From Tubiluchus corallicola (Eukaryota; Priapulida; Priapulimorpha; Priapulimorphida; Tubiluchidae), in the NCBI GenBank assembly GCA_030141605.1, contig JAQGDQ010000128.1, positions 1 to 64,000 on the forward strand: a DNA stretch of 64,000 bases, written 5' to 3'. Positions 57,103-64,000 of the stretch are shown piece by piece (positions within the stretch are counted from its first letter, which is position 1; the number at the start of each line of letters is the position of its first letter). A program made the translations under genes and the position numbers. The notes under the pieces are model-generated. The model was not told the origin of the DNA. It was given only the letters and a program-made list of their open reading frames with translations, and did not search any database.

Positions 57103-59550
57103 GATTCACTGAAATGAACTATTTTACAAGTTATTTCATTCTTGTTTGCTAGTTATTTCTGTTTTTTTGGTTATAACTAACTTGTAACTAACTAACAAAT
57201 AACTTGTGCCACAAAATGAGAAATAACCAGCAGTTGTTAAAACTTAAGACTAAATAACTGTTAAACATGAAAATAAAAGGGGTTAACAGTGTACAGAAAG
57301 TTGTGAGCAAGCTTCAGTAAGCATGTTAGACACTGTCACACTGAACTCATTAATTAATTAATCAGTTGCTGTATAGATTCGACTTTAATTTTGCTTTCAG
57401 TATTCTACTTCAAGTGCTAACAGTTTTACCCCGGGACACAACCGATTCTGTTTGTTCCTACTCTTCTGTGTAGCTTATTTTGTCGTGAGCTGTCTTCAGG
57501 ATAGTCACTAATAAATTAAAACGCGTTATTTGCAGTTCAGGAATTGCAAACTAAGTTCCGAATGTTTCTCACCTTTTGGCAACATAATGTATGGTGATCA
57601 GAGGCTGATAAACAATTAATTGTACGAGAATAAATTTTTAAGACAATTCGTCTGCAAACTGGAATGCAGCACTCAGTGGCGGGGCCTACTAATGTGAATG
57701 CGACTTGGTTGCGACAGGACCGAATAACAACGATTTATTATAAGAAAGTGCTGCTCAATCAGTAGAGAACGTATCATGCCCTCAATACTTGGTGGAGAAG
57801 TCACGTGCGTCTCGCACAGTTTACAGTACCACACTTGAAGGATATGACTGGAACGGCCCTTGGAATGAATTGAATTTATTGACTAACATATAACAAATAG
57901 CATAAAGGGATAAAGCATATTAATAATACGTCACATACAAAGTTGTAAAGAGTAAATCCGGAATTTAGCTCCGGATTTCTCGACCCGCCAGGATTTGTGG
58001 CCATCTAGTCAAAAATCATGCTCAAGCCTATACGTTTGAAGTCAAAAATAAAAGTACACTTTCCCGAAAAATTAAGAAGCAATATAGAGATTCAAAAATA
58101 TAGCTAATTACTTAGCCTAACCTAACCCACATCTACTCTAAAGCTAACGGAGGTGAAAATTGCGAAAACAAAATGAGCGTCCACTCTATTAATAAACCTA
58201 CTCTGGCTAATTTATGAACAGGTCCTTTTTCATGATCATAAATAGAAAAAAAGATGAATGACTTATCTTAGGGAGTTTACCACCTCTCTATATTGTATTT
58301 GTCTTGTAATGCATCTAGAGTAGTTCTGATGGAAGCCAAAGTATGGGTGGTTGGAAGCAGACAGTTCGCCAGGCCAGCAGTATATCTGCAACCCACTGCA
58401 TGTGATCAGTAGACAGTGAGCGAGGTTCTTCAACTTCATATATGCAATCTTCTGATTAGTGATTAACCTTTATTATTCAAAGACAAGTCATTTTGGATAG
58501 CTAGCTTGTACTACCGCTGAATAGAAATTTTCAGGCGCGGTAGCGGCTATCATTCACTTGAAAATTATGGCGTAACTGGTAGACGTGTGACTTTTGTAAG
58601 CACATCGTGGCTTCTGTAAACTCGAGCTGCTTAAACTAATTCAAACAAACTTCTGAAGCTAATTACACGGAAATTGAAATAAGCCTAACTTCCCAGAACG
58701 CTTGGCCTTTCTATTTAATTTTGTTAGTAACAATCGTTACAATTTAGCTTATTAATAATTTATTAAATTCGTTGCAGCATTTCGTTCTAAATAGTGGTTT
58801 GGCGTACAGCTGCATGCCGGGCTTATAAAGATGGACGCTACGGCAGTAAAGTCGCATTGTCAACAGGAGCTACAGGGCCACAATGGGCACTATAGTTAGA
58901 AGAAAGTTCTACCTCTGCGGCGTTTGAGACAAAAAACTCAACGTAAAAAAAATATTTTAGTCGGCATACTAAGTGTGGGCAACCTAATATGCATTTTGTA
59001 GAAATTTAACGTGCCATGTGAAACTTGTGGATGTTTGACACCGAAAATTGATCCGTGCTAGTATTTGAAATAGACAAACGCCAATTTCAAGTTTTGCAAT
59101 GTAATAGTACTGTAGTTATTGAACGCCTTTCGTTGACAAACTCGTGAGCAAATTTCATAACTGCTTTAGCTGTGTTAAATGCTTGCGAGCTGCAGAAGCT
59201 GAAACATATAAAGATGAAATTAGGCGTATTATAGTTTGTGCTTATTATTAATGCAAATTGTTGAGATGGCTACATGCTTGTCAGTAAGATATGAATGAAG
59301 TAACTAAGCCAGCTTAGCAAAAGTAACTGTAATCGCATTCATCCTGTCATCCTAATACTTTATGCATAAAGCAATATTTTATTTAATTTGCTTAATAATT
59401 TATTCATGATCGGTAGCATGCACCGCAGTTTCAATGTAGAAGCTTGCAGCGCGAGCTCTCGGACACTAAATGTGTACCTATCACCTAACCTATAAGACAT
59501 TATAATAACGCCAGTTGATACAAGCTGAGCCGAAACATGCTGTCATCGAA
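55573..59550. other. Non-coding stretch
   Basis: No supported exon. It contains the (AT)n tract and, near 58670-58722, a 50-base sequence (GAAATAAGCCTAACTTCC...) also present at 7296-7345 upstream of P450 copy 2. Confidence 0.5.
57062..57099. repeat. (AT)n microsatellite
   Basis: 38 bases of pure AT. Confidence 0.95.
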
Positions 59551-59574
59551 TGCCCTATAACCAATTTTTCTTTC

Positions 59575-59700
59575 GTTTTCAGTCCGATTATAAAAAAAAT
59601 CTGGTTATAACAAAATTTTTTGCCATCCGATTGTAAAAAAATCTGGTTATGTATTTTGGCGTGTGTTCTGTTATAGACAGATTTTTTATAATCGGATAAC
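59575..59700. repeat. Short inverted-repeat cluster
   Basis: CCGATTATAAAAAAAATCTG at 59582 is mirrored by CAGATTTTTTATAATCGG near 59680, with a further direct copy, CCGATTGTAAAAAAATCTG, at about 59627. A stem-forming MITE relic is likely. Confidence 0.55.
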
Positions 59701-59939
59701 ATGGCCATAATACGCGTTCGTAGTTATCACTTGCAGAACCTGTATTCTTGTATAAGTTGACATTTTTCAGTTAAATACGACATTACGTGTAAGGTATTAT
59801 TAATTGTATAAATCCTATTTTTCATTGAAAAGAATTTTTCGATATTTTGTTGCAGCATTAAGTTGTACTATTGTACACATACCTGCTTTGTATTTTCTTT
59901 AAGAGTTCACTGGACTAAAAAGGTTTTTATTCTGGTACT

Positions 59940-60000
59940 GTTTCGCCAGCATTGTGTAATTGTTTTTAGTCAATAAACGATCAATCAATCAATCAATCAT
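59940..60000. repeat. (AATC)n tail, possible 3' end of a truncated LINE
   Basis: GTCAATAAACGATCAATCAA followed by further AATC units looks like the microsatellite-type 3' tail of some non-LTR retrotransposons. No reverse-transcriptase frame lies upstream. Confidence 0.35.
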
Positions 60001-60208
60001 CACAGGATTCTCCAGTTACTACAGCATTTCACCAGACACTAATATCTGGGAAGAAACCAAGAGGAGATCACATATTTAGATGTTCTGAAGAAAGACTTAT
60101 TAAATACTCCATTTGACTTAAATAACGTGAATACTTGGCATGTGGCAGCAGATCGAGGAACATGACATCAAATTATGAGTGGTACTGTGTTGCATAACGG
60201 AGCGAAAA

Positions 60209-60502
60209 CATAGGCGTACGAGCCGGTGGGGGGAGAGGGGCGTATTCGAGCAAATATATTTTTTCGAGGCAATCAAATTTTTCGATCACCGGCCAAGTGG
60301 TGAAAAAAATAAAATAATATTTTTCATAAAAAGAAATCTCGAAATTTCTCCGTGCCGTCAAATCAAGTGCCGGAAATCCCGGCAATTTTTGATCATGGTG
60401 TGGGGTGAGGTAATTGCCGACTCGAAGTTTTTCGGGTTGGCATTGGATTTTTCGGGCAAAAGTGTCTCAACCTCACTGGAAAAACCGGCCCGCACGCCTG
60501 TG
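60209..60502. mobile_element. Inverted-repeat element, about 294 bp, superfamily unclear
   Basis: Left end CATAGGCGTACGAGCCGGT and reverse-complemented right end CACAGGCGTGCGGGCCGGT match at 16 of 19 bases. The interior is rich in TTTTTCG and CCGG steps. No clear target duplication. The overlapping open frames (60179-60520 plus, 60393-60674 minus) belong to it or its flank. Confidence 0.65.
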
Positions 60503-62380
60503 AGTTACGGAAGTACCTGAGATGAGAATGAATTGTCTTGGAGTAACATAACTTTATTCTTTTTCTCATTTGCCATTGTATCACACAAGCTGTAAATTTA
60601 GTATTTGTCTTTAGACAATTTAGTATTTGTCTTGTTTGCTTTTCACAATGTCGAGTTTTGTAATTTCCATACACTGTAATTTCATTTGGGAGGATTGAAA
60701 CGTTGCAGATGTTTGTGTTTGAATAAACACCATGCCTTTGCTGGTTGTAATTTTCATTTTAAGAATTATTTATAATGTTGAATAATAGAGTAAGAACGTT
60801 TAAAAATCTTCAGTTTGGTTGAATCGTTCGGGTGTTGTTTAGCTGCAACTGCAACATGTATCCTTTTTATGCGGCTGCAGTATCATCTTAAATTAAAAAT
60901 CATTTTTCTTTAAAAGAGCATTCGTATTTGAAATATTAATGATTTTCAACTTGGCTAGGTTGTTAGTAGTAGTGGGCGTACAATAGTTTAAACTGGCTTA
61001 ATTAAACTTTATGTCGCACATGTTTTACACGTGTACTTCAGAGCTATGCCTATCCACTTATGATAAAATTTATTACCATTTAGGTATGTTGAAGCTATTA
61101 GCCATATATGCCATTCTCTTTAATTGACTGTCATTTTTCATGGGCGCCGTTATTATTGCAAGTTGTAATTCACCACAGGAAATACGTTAGCAAAATGTTT
61201 CGCAATTTTTGGAAAAATGCGTGGTAGGGACGCTTCTCACGTTAGATGAAAACTAAATATTTTACTGTAATAGCATATTATACTTAGTACTAACTGAAAT
61301 AAGCAGTTTTGTAAATTGTGCGCAGAATATCTGGAACATAGTTTTATCTCACCTTTTATCTTACACTTAGCAACACCCAGTTTCAGAAATTTCTCAGCTG
61401 GACATTGGCTTGACAATGAACACTGTAAATTCAATCGCTTTGATTACTGACTTTGGGACTCAGGTTCTAGGAACAGGAGCCATACCAAGTAGACTTCTGA
61501 AAATAACTCAGTAGCAAATAATTGGTTTATGATTACGATTAGACTAAAAGCTTTTATTGGCTTAACTAACTCATTTTTTCCAACGGTGTTGGTCCTATAA
61601 CACAGCCTTACTTTTGTTCCTGAGATATAGAAACTCAGTACGTTTTTACTCATTGTCGACCAGTGAGATTACTGATTATTTTTTGTTATTCGAAAAAGTC
61701 GAAAGCCCGTTTCTTGCTCTTACAGGCGAGGCAATCCAATTATTTGCGACGCGAAAAGGGAGGGGGAAAGGGGGCAAAAAATCCGCCCTTCACATACCTT
61801 GATTTCTCCTGAAGCGAGGTAATTAATGATGATTGCCATATTGGTTAAAATCTTAAATGTATTAACATGCTCTTTGTAATTAAATGACGCGTGTCTTCAT
61901 CAGATGCCAGGTTCTGCAATATGTTTTAAATGCAAGAAACGATTTTTGTCTTTTTTTACTTTCGTGGCAAAGCGCTCTATTGAGAAATAAAAACTGCCAA
62001 TGTCTAACGAGAAAAATACCCGGAAGGCGTTAAGAAACGTTACAGGGCTTTTCTCAAAAAATCTGCGTGGTTTAAGGCATTTACATGTAATTGGTAAATT
62101 TCTTATTGTTCATTTTAAATAAACATAGTTTAGGACAGATGATTAGTAGGATCACCACATTTGCTCATCTCTGCAATCCAGAAACCATCCAAGCTACACT
62201 TAACTTATACTTTACTTATTTTCTGTTACAATAGGTTTACATTTCCTTGTTTAGAAGCAACAAAAAACAAAATACTGAAAGTAAAATACTTATTAATATT
62301 ACTGGAAATGTAATGCACATCTGTATGTTTTATAAGTTAATGTAATAAAGTGGCTTGCAACTATATCGCCTTAATTTCAG
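60503..62380. other. Non-coding flank or intron upstream of the right-edge candidate exons
   Basis: A possible further exon at 61730-61818 (acceptor CTTACAG, donor GTAATT, one frame open) is too weak to call. Otherwise nothing supportable. Confidence 0.4.
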
Positions 62381-63666
62381 CCCGCCAAAGATTGCTACAA
62401 TTAAGGATGCAAATTTCACAGTCTGCTGAATGCCACCAAGCATATCAAATAAGCCAAGAAATCTTGATTAGCACTTACAACAATATCTTTAATGAGCTTC
62501 AGGCGAGACGTGTAAGTAGCGAATCAATCAAATATAATTTTTAGCTGGTAAACAGGATCTGTTTACGTCGCTCATGTTTCCGAGTGACAAAAATCTTCGA
62601 TACGTAATACTCGGCCTAGACTTAGTAGAAGTTCATTTGCAGAAATGACATTCGCAATACAGAATTAATGGCGTGGGAAGCAGGCCTATATTAACGTAAT
62701 TATAGCTTTGCCAAAGAAGTGAGTTGATCTTTTTCTGGCAGAAACAAACAGTTGTAGAACGTATACAGACGAACATAATAGAATTGACCTCCTGGTGGAA
62801 CACTAGTTTGAGAAGAAAGTTGGTGCTGTTAATAACTAAAAAATCATTTGTTGTAGTTGAGGTGTTCTGGTGTTCAGTTTTGTCTGAACCTCTTGCGACA
62901 CATACTATAGAAATGATCCTTTTGTCCCGTCTATAACCTGCACAATACTTTCAAAGCTACTATCGCTAATGATGGCTAATATGGGTATTATTTAGCGCAG
63001 CTGTGCAATATTTTGCTATGTTAAGTGATCATTATGATCATTTATTACTTTCAGGGTGAAGATGGGTTGCTACCTCGACCCAAAAGGTTAATGTGTGTAC
63101 CTGTTTGTATTTGCCAGAATGAATTGTTGAAGAAAAATTACGTCACAGGAAATCAACCTACTTAGTTCAAGGCTGTATAAATTTAGTAGAGGACAAGTAT
63201 TTTTAAATGTTAAAACATTTGTCAGTGAAATGCAGCTTTGTGAGCTTGTGAGTTGTGCGTGGCAACTTTGTGAAACCTACGCTTACGATTACGCCGTCTT
63301 TTAACTCTACTAAACTTCTGCGATTACTTGTTAAATATTGACGCGTTCATTTTCCTCGACATAAACCAACCAGACATCATGGTCTTCAAAAATGTTTAGT
63401 TTGTGTCTATATATAATTTTAATATCAAAAAATAAATATCTAATAGTGTGCTAGTAAGACTGCAGGGGGAAATTCTTGCGTGCACATCCAAATGAGTTAT
63501 GAGAACATGTTATATCTTAAATACTCGTTGCAGAAAAAAAGGTGTTGAACTGGTCAGAATATTTTATATCCAGCGAGCAGCCGAAAGACCACTCACGCTG
63601 TCTTTTGAGGATCGCTCACCTGATATAGGATACAGTGTACGTCTTGTAGTAGCTGTCAAAGTATAG
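62381..63666 (+). CDS. Candidate 3' exons of an unrecognised gene
   Basis: Four candidate exons join in one frame: 62381-62511 (acceptor TTTCAG, donor GTAAGT), 62742-62822 (acceptor TGGCAG, weak donor GTGCTG), 63055-63086 (acceptor TTTCAG, donor GTTAAT) and 63534-63666 (acceptor TTGCAG, stop TAG at 63664). The phases (1-0, 0-0, 0-2, 2-stop) fit without forcing. The first exon must join an unseen upstream exon. The joined peptide has a long polar helix-like part with ARQRLLQLRMQIS and NELQARRKQTVVERIQ, then ELTSWWNTSLRRKLGEDG, then VRIFYIQRAAERPLTLSFED and GYSVRLVVAV. I do not recognise the family. There is a faint, ordered likeness to the coiled-coil to DNA-binding junction of STAT proteins (an ELxxW...RR step, then F-hydrophobic-x-R...RPL), but the spacing is far too short, so this is only a lead. 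The last exon could also end at a donor near 63646 instead of at the stop. Confidence 0.35.
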
Positions 63667-64000
63667 AAATGCGTCTTTCCTGTTATTTATATTTTGCTAA
63701 CTGTTTCTATGAGGCCTTAGTGGCTCAATCAAACAAAACTTCTAGTTCAAAATCAACAACAAACCTGTAATAGATTCGTCTGATATATTAACTGCCTTCT
63801 GAGCTGCAAAACCGCTTTAAATGCACTTTCCGCTGTTTAGGTTCTAGCAAATAGATTTACCAATTCTTTCATCTCTAGTCTTCAGTTTTAAACTGACACA
63901 GCAGAAAATTAGTTTTGCCTTCCAATTAAACGCGCTTCTTTGAAGACAACAGATCTCCTAACTAAATAAATCATGTAAATATATCGACTGTTTCCTAATT

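Noticed and set aside
57671-57700. CAGTGGCGGGGCC, resembling a hAT end
   Set aside because: No mirrored end within reach and no target duplication.

Overview
The window is nuclear DNA from an animal, most likely a bilaterian invertebrate. Genes are split by introns with GT-AG (twice GC-AG) borders, the DNA is AT-rich, microsatellites are long, and small inverted-repeat transposons are common. The proteins are CYP2-type cytochromes P450 and a neuromedin U / CAPA / pyrokinin-type GPCR. The species cannot be named from the sequence.

Left third (1-30.3 kb): three tandem, same-strand CYP2-clan P450 genes. Copy 1 (exons 3-9 only; exons 1-2 lie before the window) ends at 5026. Copy 2 (7572-16992) has all nine exons but lacks 8 bases at the end of exon 3, which gives a frameshift and an immediate stop, so it is read as a young pseudogene or null allele. 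Copy 3 (22291-30325) is intact: nine exons, 1503 coding bases, 500 residues with every P450 signature. Exons 4-9 have identical lengths in all three copies and exon 2 matches in the two copies that show it. Exon 3 matches in copies 1 and 3. Intron 3 starts with GC in copies 1 and 3 but with GT in copy 2. Introns 7 of copies 2 and 3 hold the same interspersed repeat in the same orientation, which copy 1 lacks.

Middle (32.2-33.1 kb): the first coding exon of a class A GPCR (N-terminus to TM5 and most of loop 3), ending at a strong splice donor. The exon for TM6-TM7 was not found downstream.

Right half (33.1-62.4 kb): mostly non-coding. It holds repeat copies shared with the P450 introns, a possible fold-back element (two inverted copies around a 1 kb core), a perfect hAT-type MITE with an 8-bp target duplication, a PIF/Harbinger-type MITE flanked by TAA, a third inverted-repeat element, decayed transposon coding pieces, minisatellites and microsatellites. 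A larger hAT-like non-autonomous element lies between P450 copies 2 and 3.

Right edge (62.4-63.7 kb): four phase-compatible candidate exons on the + strand that look like the 3' part of an unrecognised gene.

No operon, CRISPR array, rRNA or convincing tRNA was seen. No previously undescribed system was found. The most informative signals are the copy 2 lesion, the GC-AG introns, the shared intron 7 insertion and the transposons with intact target duplications.
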